From Akkermansia muciniphila (GTDB taxonomy: Bacteria; Verrucomicrobiota; Verrucomicrobiia; Verrucomicrobiales; DEV007), in NCBI GenBank assembly GCA_945883495.1, contig CAMCXS010000011.1, positions 1 through 64,000 of the forward strand: a stretch of 64,000 bases of DNA, written 5' to 3'. The notes under the pieces were generated by a model. It worked only from the letters and a program-made list of their open reading frames with translations. It was not told the DNA's origin and made no database searches. Position 1 is the stretch's first letter. Every line of letters starts with the position of its first letter. Of this stretch, positions 43,463-51,662 are shown one piece after another. The translations under genes and the position numbers were made by a program.

Positions 43463-43889
43463 ATGCAACACGAGCGGCCGATCACGCTCCATCTGACCCG
43501 CGCGCTCGGTAGGGGAGGTGTGGCGATGGGATTCCGTCGGATTCCCGCGGGCCGCTTTGTCATGGGATCGCGAGGTCAATGCGATTGGGAGGAACCACCA
43601 CACCAAGTCCAGATCACTCGGCACTACTGGATGGGGGAAACCCCGGTGACCCAGCGCCAGTTTGCCGTGTGGACGCAGATGGAAGCGATCAAGCATCGGA
43701 ACTCCTTCCAGAACATGGACAATCACCCGGCTGAAGACTTGGTCTGGGACGACGCCGTCGCCTTTGGCCAGTGGCTGACCGTGCGCCTGCCGGACTGGCG
43801 GCAGCCCGCATGATCGCACTGGACGCCGGGGTTTTCGTGTCTGTTTGGGTTTCCCTTTGCCGGGGCTTGACGGAAACGAGCGGCGGTGA
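43463..43889 (+). pseudogene. FGE/SUMF1-fold pseudogene with internal deletion
   Basis: It starts MQHERPITLHLTRALGRGGV and parallels the intact paralog at 42076 (FRRIPAGRFVMGSRG, ETPVTQRQFAVWTQ) until RLPDWRQPA, where a stop occurs at 43811. In another frame from 43821 the paralog's final segment reappears (GFRVCLG). About 110 residues are missing, including the PTEAEWE, HGNVWEW and RGGSW blocks and the putative variable region. The deletion joint is right after R-L-P, and the remainder is out of frame. A truncated 116-residue product could still be made, but the fold would be incomplete. Confidence 0.85.
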
Positions 43890-43940
43890 GTCAGCCGGAA
43901 GCCCGTCTGTGACCTGATGGTTCCGCCTGCGGAATGCCCC

Positions 43941-44236
43941 TAAGGACGCGGGAACGCGCATTCCGAAGTTTCGGGAGCGGCGCGGGGACGCGGGAAAGAC
44001 GATGCTGAAATTTCGGGAAAGGCACTCGGATGCGGGAAGAACGGTTCCGCAGCTTCAGGAACGGCTACCGGACGCAGCCGTGAGCGCTCCGCCGTTTCGG
44101 GACGGGCGATCCGACGCAGGAAAGACGAGTCCTCCGATTCAGGAAGCGCTACCTGACGCCGGAAAGACCGTTCCCCCGTTTCGGGAGCGCGAACGGACGA
44201 AACAAAGACGATTCCACCATTTTCTCTGCGAATTCT
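43941..44236. repeat. 42-bp tandem repeat array, second copy, about 6-7 units
   Basis: The anchor gga/cga/tga recurs at 43944, 43986, 44028, 44070, 44112 and 44154 (exactly 42 bp apart), with a last unit near 44195. The unit is the same as in the 37472-37764 array (ttcggga, g-a-c-g-c-a-g-g-a-a, cg-ttccccc) but more diverged. The array runs into the remnant of the gene tail at 44215-44292, reproducing the arrangement of the first array. Confidence 0.85.
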
Positions 44237-44292
44237 CCCTTCGCCACTTTGGATGTGTCGGAGCCGGAACGTTTCGTGGGGAGGAGATTGGG
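44215..44292 (-). pseudogene. Duplicated C-terminal fragment of the 37742-38428 gene
   Basis: Read leftward from 44292, the sequence gives PNLLPTKRSGSDTSKVAKGE then FAEKMV. It aligns with the end of the gene at 37742-38428 (PNLYPSKRSGADTSKVVKGD then FAEKTA) at about 20 of 26 residues. The original stop is replaced (gtg gaa) and the frame continues into the 42-bp array. No more upstream homology is visible. It marks a segmental duplication of gene tail plus array. Confidence 0.85.
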
Positions 44293-44336
44293 CCGCGCGC
44301 GTTGGAAACCGAGTGACATCACCCACCGCCTGAGCG

Positions 44337-44702
44337 ATGGGCTACGGCATGACGGTGGAGCGGATGAAATATGTGATTTGGGCGGTGGATATGAGCCGCG
44401 CGGTGGGGTTTTACACTGGGGTACTGGGCGGGAAGCTGCTGAAGCAGAATGAGGTGATCAGCGAGGTGGAGATCTGTGGCGGCATCATTGGGATTCACGG
44501 TGGTGGCGAGGGTGGCCGGACTTGGACGGGATTGAGTTTTCAGGTGCCGGATGTGATCGCGGGCGCGGCGGAGATTGTGGCGGCGGGCGGTCAGTTGGTG
44601 CGGGAACCTCAGCCGGAAAACGGCGAGCCGCCGCATCTGGCGATGTGCGTGGACCCGGAAGGCAATGAGATCATGCTGACGCGCAAGCGCCACGCGGCGT
44701 GA
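44337..44702 (+). CDS. VOC-family (glyoxalase/dioxygenase fold) protein
   Basis: A 121-residue single-domain vicinal-oxygen-chelate protein. Paired beta-alpha-beta modules start at YVIWAVDMSRAVGFYTGVLG and GLSFQVPDVIAGAAEIVAAG; the C-terminal DPEGNEIMLTRKR supplies the usual metal-site glutamate (E112), while the expected second-module histidine lies in HLAMCVDPEG. The family includes lyases, dioxygenases and resistance proteins; substrate and reaction are unknown. The gene is convergent with the sulfatase gene, with 4 bp between stops, and begins 44 bp after the gene-tail remnant. Alternative internal starts exist (MTVERMKYV). Confidence 0.85.
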   Translation: MGYGMTVERMKYVIWAVDMSRAVGFYTGVLGGKLLKQNEVISEVEICGGIIGIHGGGEGGRTWTGLSFQVPDVIAGAAEIVAAGGQLVREPQPENGEPPHLAMCVDPEGNEIMLTRKRHAA

Positions 44703-44706
44703 GCCA

Positions 44707-46212
44707 TCAGCGCACTTGTCCGCGTGCCCGGATTTGGTCGAGCAATCGGCCGAGTTCCTGCACTCGCTCCGGTTGGGCCGCGTAAACGTTGCGGTGTTGG
44801 CCCAGGTCGGTGCTCAAGTCGTAGAGCTCGCCGGGCAGGGAATTGGGTTGGTATCCATTGGATTCGTCGAACCAAGCCGGCACTTTGGAAATCGCGCCGC
44901 CGGTTTTGGCGGCGATGAGCAGCCATTGGCCATGACGCAGGCCATAGCCGTTGGGGTTGGTGTTGTGGACGAGCGTCTGGCGGGCGCTGGGGCCTTCGCC
45001 CTTGAGCAACGCGAGTTGATTGTAGCTGTCTTCGGCGGATCCGGCGGGAATCTCGGCTCCGATGACTTTGGCGATGGTGGCGTAGAGATCGATTTGGCTG
45101 AGCAAGCCGTCTGATACCTTTCCGGCAGGAACGACGCCAGGCCAGCGCACGAGAAAGGGCACCCGGTGGCCGCCTTCATAGAGATCGCGCTTCAGTCCGC
45201 GCAGTGGGCCCATGCTGCGGTGGCCGAACTTCTGGACCCGTTCGTAGGCGTAATGCTCGGGACCGTTGTCGGCGCTGAAAATCACCAAGGTGTTCTCGGC
45301 GAAACCCGCCTTTTGCAATGCCTGGAGCACGCGCCCGACGGTATCGTCCGTCTGGACAACGAAGTCGCCGAAGCCTCCTGCGTTGGATTTACCCTCAAAC
45401 TCGGCGGCGGGAACGATCGGCGCATGGGGTGACGTGAACGGAAGGTAGAGGAAGAAGGGTTTCTCCTTGGTTTGGCGCGCGATCCACTCTTCCGCCTTGT
45501 CGGTGAGCGTGGGCATCACGGCCCAGAAATCCCAGTCCTTCACCGATGGTCCCGGACGCGCTTCCCAGTCTCCTTCCGCGGCGGGTTTTGGCGTCGCGAC
45601 GGGCACCGTCGGCTCCGTGACGACGCGATCATTCTGGAACCAGGCATAAGGCGGGAAGTTCGGGACATCGTCTCCGAAGTATTCGTCGAACCCATGGGAC
45701 AACGGGCCGCCCGGGATTGGCTTGGACCAGTCAAACGCATCCGGAGCGAAGCCGCCTGCGCCCTTGACCTGCTTGCCGTTCTTCTCGCCATCCGCGGCCA
45801 CGGCGCCGGGCTTCTTGATCGCGTTCCAGTCCCAGCCGAGATGCCATTTGCCGATGCAGGCAGTGGCGTAGCCCTTGGATTTGAGGAGCTCCGGCAAGGT
45901 GGTCTTCTCGTCATCCAGGACGGGTGGATCGAAGCTGCCGACGATTCCGTGGAACTTCCGCCAGTGGTAACGCCCCTGCAGCAGTGCATAGCGGCTGGGC
46001 GTGCAGACGCCCGATGAGCTATGAGCGTCCGTGAAGCGGGTTCCCTCGTGCGCAAGGCGATCCAGATTGGGGGTGGGGATCTTCGATTCCGGGTTTTGGA
46101 CGCCGAGATCGCCGTAGCCCATGTCGTCGGCATAGAGGATGACGATGTTTGGCGGCGTGGCCCAGGCGGAGCCGAGCAGGGCCAACAGCAAAAGAGCAGA
46201 TACGATCTTCAA
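44707..46212 (-). CDS. Secreted arylsulfatase-type sulfatase (S1)
   Basis: A 501-residue protein with a signal peptide (MKIVSALLLLALLGSAWA). The N-terminal metal motif is NIVILYADDMGYGDLG (D-D), and the sulfatase signature is SSGVCTPSRYALLQGRY, whose cysteine (C-x-P-S-R) would be converted to formylglycine. Further active-site segments are GKWHLGWDW, TSPHAPI and FSADNGPEHY. It would hydrolyse sulfate esters of a polysaccharide or aromatic compound in the periplasm or outside. None of the FGE-fold proteins in this window looks able to activate it, so a true FGE must be elsewhere. It is divergent from the propeller gene across 80 bp. Confidence 0.93.
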   Translation of the reverse strand: MKIVSALLLLALLGSAWATPPNIVILYADDMGYGDLGVQNPESKIPTPNLDRLAHEGTRFTDAHSSSGVCTPSRYALLQGRYHWRKFHGIVGSFDPPVLDDEKTTLPELLKSKGYATACIGKWHLGWDWNAIKKPGAVAADGEKNGKQVKGAGGFAPDAFDWSKPIPGGPLSHGFDEYFGDDVPNFPPYAWFQNDRVVTEPTVPVATPKPAAEGDWEARPGPSVKDWDFWAVMPTLTDKAEEWIARQTKEKPFFLYLPFTSPHAPIVPAAEFEGKSNAGGFGDFVVQTDDTVGRVLQALQKAGFAENTLVIFSADNGPEHYAYERVQKFGHRSMGPLRGLKRDLYEGGHRVPFLVRWPGVVPAGKVSDGLLSQIDLYATIAKVIGAEIPAGSAEDSYNQLALLKGEGPSARQTLVHNTNPNGYGLRHGQWLLIAAKTGGAISKVPAWFDESNGYQPNSLPGELYDLSTDLGQHRNVYAAQPERVQELGRLLDQIRARGQVR

Positions 46213-46292
46213 GAGCGAATTGGGTGGGGTTGGCTCTACTTGCCTCCAAGGCAGGTGCGCTGGACGAGGAGAGGGTTGATAACTCTTGCGGC

Positions 46293-47381
46293 GTGGAGAC
46301 GTGCTTTTCCGCTGTGGTCTCCTACCGTACTTTTTTACCCGTTGTTTCCGCTCTTTGCCTGGGTTCCGTGGCGTTGGCGGAAGATTCCTCTTTGCTCGGC
46401 CACGGCAGCGCGCGTTACCGGATCAACACGAGCTGGGCCAAGGTAGAGCCCTCGGTGGCTCCGGTGATCAATGCGCATGGGCTGGCGGAAGATCGCGCCG
46501 GACGCATCTATCTGGTCACCGACCATCCGCAGAATGACTTCCTCGTGTTTGAGAAGGACGGACGTTTTGTGCGCTCGATTCGCGCGGGCCTCGGGGGCGG
46601 ACACGGTTTGGAAATCTTTGAGAGCGGCGGCCGCGAGTATCTTCTGCATATCGACTGTGGGTGGCATTTTGCGGCGGAGGGTTGGAATCCAACCCCCGGG
46701 GAGGGCCGGGTGACGCTGCTCACGACCGAGGGCAAAGTGGTGCGCAAATTCCCCACGCCCGCTGAGCTTGGCGTGCGCGATGGCAAGTTCCTGCCCTGCG
46801 ATGCGGCGGTGACGCCCGCCGGGACCATACTGATCGCGGACGGCTACGGATCGAACTTCATTTACGAATTCAGTGTGGAAGGGGCGTTGCTGAACAAGTG
46901 GGGCGGCCCGAGCAAGGATGCGGCCAATCTGAGCAACGCACATGGAATCTCCATTGATACCACCGATGCACGCGGACCTTTGGTTTGGATTCCGTCGCGC
47001 GCTCAAAGTCAGCTGAAGGCGTTCAAGCTCGATGGGACCTATGTCGAAACTCTGGACCTGCCGGGGACCTATGCGGGGCAGCTAGCCTTCCGGGACGACA
47101 AGATGTATACGGCAGTTTGTTGGAGCAAGGAGAAGGGGACGGGGAAGAAGCTCTCCAACTCCGGTTTCATCCTCATTCTGGATCGAAAGTCAAAGAAAGT
47201 GATCAGCGCCCCGGGAGGCAGCGAACCGGTCTATATCGATGGCAAATTGCAGCCGATGTATCAATCCGCCCCGGTCTTCAAGCATGGCCACGACCTCTAT
47301 GTGGACCGTGCCGGAGATATTTACGTCGGCGAATGGAATGCGGAGCGGAGATATCCTTACAAGCTCGTGCTGGAGCGTTGA
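46293..47381 (+). CDS. Secreted NHL-type six-bladed beta-propeller protein
   Basis: A 362-residue protein. The preferred start is GTG at 46293, because it gives a signal peptide (VETCFSAVVSYRTFLPVVSA, first residue read as Met, then LCLGSVALAED); an upstream extension of the frame has none. The body contains NHL/SMP-30-like blades: INAHGLAEDRAGRIYLVTDH, GGGHGLEIFESGGREYLLHI, SNAHGISIDTTDARGPLVWI and HGHDLYVDRAGDIYVGEWNA. The histidine-containing A-H-G motifs at blade starts resemble peptidyl-glycine lyase-like propellers. The catalytic role is unknown. The gene lies between two sulfatase genes, overlapping the second convergently by 25 bp, and could belong to a polysaccharide-use locus. Confidence 0.8.
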   Translation: METCFSAVVSYRTFLPVVSALCLGSVALAEDSSLLGHGSARYRINTSWAKVEPSVAPVINAHGLAEDRAGRIYLVTDHPQNDFLVFEKDGRFVRSIRAGLGGGHGLEIFESGGREYLLHIDCGWHFAAEGWNPTPGEGRVTLLTTEGKVVRKFPTPAELGVRDGKFLPCDAAVTPAGTILIADGYGSNFIYEFSVEGALLNKWGGPSKDAANLSNAHGISIDTTDARGPLVWIPSRAQSQLKAFKLDGTYVETLDLPGTYAGQLAFRDDKMYTAVCWSKEKGTGKKLSNSGFILILDRKSKKVISAPGGSEPVYIDGKLQPMYQSAPVFKHGHDLYVDRAGDIYVGEWNAERRYPYKLVLER

Positions 47382-48820
47382 GGGAACTGCTGGAGGAGCA
47401 ATTCACGAGCTCGCTTTTGCGTTTCGATCAGCTTGGCATCGCCGACTGCGTTGCGGAGTTCCTGGGGATCAGTCTGGTGGTCGTAAAGCTCCTGGGCGAC
47501 GACCTCGCCGCTTTTCCAGTCCCGCCACTCTGTGTAGCGCACTTGCTGCGTGCGCACGCTGTAACCCATGGCGGTGGGCGTGCCGGAGGGTTCGCGGTCG
47601 TAGTAGGCGGGACGGGGATGTTGGCTGAAGGCGCCTTCGTGAACGGTCGCGGTGGGATCGCGCAGGACGGGAACAAGGCTGCGGCCGTCGAGTCCGCCCG
47701 GTGTGCTGAGTCCGCAAAGTTCCACAAGGGTGGGAAACAAATCGGTCAGCTCGGCGAGTGAGTTGGTGCGGACGCCAGCCTGGATTCCTTGGCCGGAAAA
47801 GAGCATCGGGACGCGGGCATCATACTCAAACGTGGAGGTTTTGCCCCACAGGGTGTGTTCGCCGAGGTGGTAGCCGTGATCGCTGAAGAACACGATGATG
47901 GTCTTTTCGGCCAAGCCTTGCTCTTCCAGCGCGTCGAGGACTCTGCCCAACTGCGCGTCAAGGTAGCTGACGTTTGCATAATAGCCATGCCGCCATTCGG
48001 CAGCCTGCGCCGGCGATGGTGTGACCTTGTTGGCACCGGCGCCGAGGACCTCGGTACTGGCGTGAAACGCGAGCTCCGGCGCTCCCTCCGGGCGCTCTCC
48101 ACGGAGCGGCGGAAGCTGTTCCCGCTGGTAGAGGTCCCAATACTTTTTGGGCGCATTGAACGGAGCATGAGGTTTCCAGAAGCCGACAGCCAGAAAGAAT
48201 GGCTGATCCTTGATCTCGGCGATCACCTTGACGCCTTCGGTAGCGACTCGGCCATCGTAGTAGGCTTCGTCCGGCACGTCACGGCACTCGCAGAGCGGAC
48301 CGTTTCCGTAGTTACGGAGATTGGCGGTGGAGAGATTGGGAGGAAGCTCGCCCTCGACCTGAGGTGCGTCGTCGCCGTGGTTGGCGTAATGCAGAAACTC
48401 CGGGGCGCTCCAAGAACGGCGGTCCCCTTGTTCCTTGGTGTGCCAGTTGTGAAATATCTTTCCGGTGCAGCGGGTCACATAGCCATTTTGGAGAAACCAT
48501 TGTGGGATGGTGACGACGGACGGATTGAGTTCGCGGAAGTGGGTACTGTTGTTCCAGATCCGCAACCTGTCGGGGCGCAATCCAGTTAGCAGCGAAGAAC
48601 GGGAGGGATTGCAAACGGCCTGTTGGCAATAGGCGTGGTCGAACTGCATCCCGCGGTTGGCCAACCGATCGAGATTCGGCGTGATCGCGGCCGATCCGTA
48701 ACTGGCGAGCTCCGGCCGGAAATCATCGGCCATGAGAAAGAGGACGTTTGGCTTGTCCGCGGCGGTGCTGGAGAGGGCGCCGCAGAGAATCACGAGGGCG
48801 ATGGGTAGAAAAGAAGACAT
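47357..48820 (-). CDS. Secreted sulfatase, iduronate-2-sulfatase-like
   Basis: A 487-residue S1 sulfatase with a signal peptide (MSSFLPIALVILCGALSSTA). Signatures are NVLFLMADDFRPELASYGSA, QAVCNPSRSSLLTGLRPD (formylglycine cysteine in C-x-P-S-R), TGKIFHNWH, FWKPHAPFNAPKKYWDLY and FFSDHGYHLGEH. The FWKPH-P-F and DHGYHLGEH segments are typical of iduronate-2-sulfatase relatives, which act on sulfated uronic acid polymers. It is last in a minus-strand run with the LOG, TlyA and NAD kinase genes (9 bp gap after NAD kinase) and overlaps the propeller gene convergently. Confidence 0.92.
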   Translation of the reverse strand: MSSFLPIALVILCGALSSTAADKPNVLFLMADDFRPELASYGSAAITPNLDRLANRGMQFDHAYCQQAVCNPSRSSLLTGLRPDRLRIWNNSTHFRELNPSVVTIPQWFLQNGYVTRCTGKIFHNWHTKEQGDRRSWSAPEFLHYANHGDDAPQVEGELPPNLSTANLRNYGNGPLCECRDVPDEAYYDGRVATEGVKVIAEIKDQPFFLAVGFWKPHAPFNAPKKYWDLYQREQLPPLRGERPEGAPELAFHASTEVLGAGANKVTPSPAQAAEWRHGYYANVSYLDAQLGRVLDALEEQGLAEKTIIVFFSDHGYHLGEHTLWGKTSTFEYDARVPMLFSGQGIQAGVRTNSLAELTDLFPTLVELCGLSTPGGLDGRSLVPVLRDPTATVHEGAFSQHPRPAYYDREPSGTPTAMGYSVRTQQVRYTEWRDWKSGEVVAQELYDHQTDPQELRNAVGDAKLIETQKRARELLLQQFPQRSSTSL

Positions 48821-48829
48821 GGGGATGGA

Positions 48830-49696
48830 TCAGTCGTTGCTCCCCGACCAATCGAGCTTCTGCCGGAGCACTTGGAAGAAGTTGGACTGCATGGAGGTCA
48901 CCAGCGGCACGTCAAAGTCTGCTCGCTGGATTTCAAACCGGTGATCGGGCGTGATGGCGCGAGAGCCCTGACCGTCCAGGGTGAAGTAGACTTCATCCCG
49001 CTGAGCTGGGGCGGAAATCTCGATGCGGGACCGGTCGCTGACCACCAGTGGCCGGCTGGACAGAGAGTGCGGGCAGACCGGGGTAATCAGGAGCACGCCC
49101 GCGCCGGGCTCAATGATCGGGCCACCCGCGGAGAGTGAGTAAGCGGTTGAGCCAGTTGGTGTGGCGATGATCAGGCCGTCGCTTCCATAGCGCGTCACGA
49201 AATCTCCGTTGATGCGCAGTTCGATCTTCACCAAGCGCGTCACCGGGCCGCGGTTGAAGGAGACTTCGTTCAGGGCATGCGCCTCCTCGACGAGCCGATC
49301 GTTGAGAAAGGTGCGGACCCGGATCACCGAGCGATGGCTCGTGCGGAAATGCCGGTTCGCCAATTGCGCGGCGATTTCGTCGAGTTGATCGGCCGTGCCG
49401 AGGGTAAGGAAACCGAGTGTCCCGATGTTGATCGCCGCGATCGGCTTGACGCGGGAACCGAGCTGTTTCGCAAGGTGAAGAATCGTGCCGTCCCCGCCGA
49501 GCAGGACCAGGATATCGACCCGGGAGGCCAACTCTTCCATCGCGACGCCGCGCTGATCGCCCAAGAGCGCCGCGGTGTCCGCTTCGAGGAGGCACTGGAT
49601 TTGCAGTCTGGCAAACGCCGTTCGCAAACCGGTAAGCACCTCAGGCGCTTCGGGCTTCTGGGTGTTGGCGATGATGCCTATTCGTGGCGCAGCCAT
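48830..49696 (-). CDS. nadK: NAD kinase
   Basis: A 288-residue cytosolic kinase, MAAPRIGIIANTQKPEAPEV. It phosphorylates NAD+ to NADP+ using ATP or polyphosphate. The catalytic motif is LVLLGGDGTIL (GGDGT), and the NAD-binding region is GSDGLIIATPTGSTAYSLSA, with ALNEVSFNRGP preceding it; AINIGTLGFLT is also conserved. The start overlaps the TlyA gene by 19 bp, so the frame extending upstream to about 50128 is only the antisense-like overlap of TlyA and not part of this protein. The gene belongs to the LOG-TlyA-NadK-sulfatase run; tlyA-nadK proximity is widespread in bacteria. Confidence 0.95.
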   Translation of the reverse strand: MAAPRIGIIANTQKPEAPEVLTGLRTAFARLQIQCLLEADTAALLGDQRGVAMEELASRVDILVLLGGDGTILHLAKQLGSRVKPIAAINIGTLGFLTLGTADQLDEIAAQLANRHFRTSHRSVIRVRTFLNDRLVEEAHALNEVSFNRGPVTRLVKIELRINGDFVTRYGSDGLIIATPTGSTAYSLSAGGPIIEPGAGVLLITPVCPHSLSSRPLVVSDRSRIEISAPAQRDEVYFTLDGQGSRAITPDHRFEIQRADFDVPLVTSMQSNFFQVLRQKLDWSGSND

Positions 49697-50409
49697 GCGA
49701 GAAACTCCCGGTTGCCGTCGGTGCCGGTGATAGGGGAATCGATCGTACCTTTCCACGTTTTGTTCAAACTGGACGTGACGAAGCTTTGGATTTTCGACAC
49801 CGCCCGGAGATGAAGCCCTGTGTCGCGGACGATGCCGCCTTTGCCGATGTCCCCACGTTCGAGTTCGAACTGCGGCTTGATGAGGCAAACGAGATCGCCG
49901 TCCGGCGCCAACACCGAAAACGCGGCGGGGAGGATCAGGGTCAGCGAGATGAAAGAAACGTCGATGACGACGATTCCGGCAGGCTCCCCGGTATCCGTCA
50001 AGCTTAAGTCGCGGCAATTGAACTTCTCCCGCGAATGGACGCGAGGGTCTTGGCGCAGCTTCCAAGCGAGCTGGTTGGTGCCGACATCGAAGGCGTGGAC
50101 CCGAAGGGCGCCGCGTTGCAAGAGGCAATCGGTGAATCCGCCAGTGGAGGACCCGATATCGACGCCAATGCGCTCCGAGACGTCGATGCCGAAGGAGTCG
50201 AGCGCGGCTTCGAGCTTGAGTCCTCCGCGGCTGACGAAACGGGGCTTTTCCTTCAGGTGAATGACGGCCTCGGTCGAAACCTTCTGACCTGGTTTGGGAG
50301 AAGGAACGCCCTCGACGGTCACTTCCCCGGCCAGGATGAGCCGCTTGGCCTGCTCGCGGGTCTCTACCAGCCCGCGTTCGACGAGCAGTTGGTCGAGACG
50401 CTGGCTCAA
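49678..50409 (-). CDS. tlyA: TlyA-family rRNA 2'-O-methyltransferase
   Basis: A 243-residue protein. An N-terminal S4 RNA-binding domain (RLDQLLVERGLVETREQAK) is followed by an FtsJ-like Rossmann methyltransferase (FVSRGGLKLEAALDSFGIDV; GVDIGSSTGGFTDCLLQRGA as the SAM motif; VIDVSFISLTLILPA). TlyA proteins methylate cytidines in 16S or 23S rRNA and affect capreomycin sensitivity; some are annotated as haemolysins. The start overlaps the LOG gene stop by 4 bp (ATGA), and its end overlaps the NAD kinase start. Its activity on 16S versus both rRNAs cannot be told from the sequence. Confidence 0.94.
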   Translation of the reverse strand: MSQRLDQLLVERGLVETREQAKRLILAGEVTVEGVPSPKPGQKVSTEAVIHLKEKPRFVSRGGLKLEAALDSFGIDVSERIGVDIGSSTGGFTDCLLQRGALRVHAFDVGTNQLAWKLRQDPRVHSREKFNCRDLSLTDTGEPAGIVVIDVSFISLTLILPAAFSVLAPDGDLVCLIKPQFELERGDIGKGGIVRDTGLHLRAVSKIQSFVTSSLNKTWKGTIDSPITGTDGNREFLAWLRHE

Positions 50410-51554
50410 GAGGCGATCTCCGAGCGGTTGAGGGCGTCGATCATTTTGCGCATTTTGCCGTAATGACTGCGACGCGGGGTGCAGACGAGGCGGGGCAAAG
50501 CGGCGATTTCGGGTTGATCGGCTTCCGCGGGCAACGGTTTGCTGAGCTCATAGCGGCCGGAGAGGAGGAAGTCCCCGTGCTCATCGTTGAGGCGGAGCAA
50601 CGAGGCGGCGGTGATCGGGTGATTGAGCCGGATCACGAGTTTGTCGCGGACGTAGCGATACGAATGGAAAATCCGGTAGAAGGTAACGATCTCATCGACG
50701 GCTTCGTCCACGGAATCGGTGACTTTGAAGAGGTCGAGGTCCTCCTCTGAGATCAACCGCAGGCGCAGCAGGTGGTCGGCGATGAAGTCGCGGAATTCGT
50801 TCCAGTAGACGCCGCCCGGGGCATCGATCATGACGATGGGGAAGATGATCGCTTTGCCAGTTTGGATGAGGGTCATGGTTTCGAATCCCTCGTCCATTGT
50901 GCCGAATCCACCCGGGAACAACGCGGCGGCGTGGGCTTCCTTCACGAAGGACAGCTTCCGCGTGAAGAAATACTTGAAGTTGATCAGTTTGGGATCGCCC
51001 TCAATGAAGGAGTTCGCTCCCGCTTCGAACGGCAGCTGGATGCGGAGTCCGAAACTGTTGCCAGGGCCGGCGCCGAGGTTGCCAGCTTCCATGATGCCCG
51101 GACCCGCCCCGGTGATCGTCATGAAATCGTGCTCGGTCATACGGCGGCAGAATTCCACGGCGGAGTCATACTCGGGATCCCCCGGTTTGGTTCGCGCGGA
51201 TCCGAATACGGTGATTTTGCGCCGTTTGCGATAAGGCAGGAAGACGCGGTTGGCGTAGCGCATTTCCTTGACCGCGCGGTTGACGATCTTGAGGTCGAGC
51301 TCATCGGACCCGTCCTTGGCCAGCTTCAGGGCGGTGTTGATCAGTTCGGCGATGTAGGCTTCTTTGCCGTTGCATCCCCAATCCTTGACCAGCTTGGTGA
51401 CTCGTTCCTCGAAGCTTTCTTGACCGTGGCCGAGGTGTTCCTCGGGGGCGGGAAGATCGTGAATAAAGCCGCCCGTGTAGTCGAGATCGGTGACGAATTG
51501 ATCGGCGTCGTGAATGGCCCGGGATTCTCTCGGGCGCTTCTTCGTTTTGCTCAT
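50406..51554 (-). CDS. LOG-family (TIGR00730-type) Rossmann protein, long form
   Basis: A 382-residue protein whose middle (about 115-280) is the lysine-decarboxylase-like/LOG fold: VFGSARTKPGDPEYDSAVEF, TITGAGPGIMEAGNLGA and the signature LFPGGFGTMDEGFETMT. LOG proteins are nucleotide 5'-monophosphate phosphoribohydrolases that release cytokinin-type bases or act on purine nucleotides. This one is about twice the length of plant-type LOG; the charged N-terminal 110 residues and the C-terminal 100 residues extend it, a form also annotated as TIGR00730 in many bacteria. It is first in the operon with tlyA and nadK and divergent from the DAHP synthase gene by about 108 bp. Confidence 0.85.
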   Translation of the reverse strand: MSKTKKRPRESRAIHDADQFVTDLDYTGGFIHDLPAPEEHLGHGQESFEERVTKLVKDWGCNGKEAYIAELINTALKLAKDGSDELDLKIVNRAVKEMRYANRVFLPYRKRRKITVFGSARTKPGDPEYDSAVEFCRRMTEHDFMTITGAGPGIMEAGNLGAGPGNSFGLRIQLPFEAGANSFIEGDPKLINFKYFFTRKLSFVKEAHAAALFPGGFGTMDEGFETMTLIQTGKAIIFPIVMIDAPGGVYWNEFRDFIADHLLRLRLISEEDLDLFKVTDSVDEAVDEIVTFYRIFHSYRYVRDKLVIRLNHPITAASLLRLNDEHGDFLLSGRYELSKPLPAEADQPEIAALPRLVCTPRRSHYGKMRKMIDALNRSEIAS

Positions 51555-51662
51555 GTGGCGAGAAGGGGAAGTCGTCTGAACAGGGAGAAAGTCAAAACTT
51601 TCGGTTGAGCCCCGCAGTTTCAGGCTTGAATGGCGTCCGCAACCCTTTCCGATTTCCGAACC

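Noticed and set aside
30797-44292. A complete DGR cassette
   Set aside because: No reverse transcriptase, Avd-like gene or template repeat could be found in any frame of the window; only the candidate variable regions and 3' flanks are present.
49697-50128. N-terminal extension of NAD kinase
   Set aside because: The frame stays open upstream, but it lies within the TlyA coding region in another frame, and the NAD kinase family starts at the ATG at 49696.
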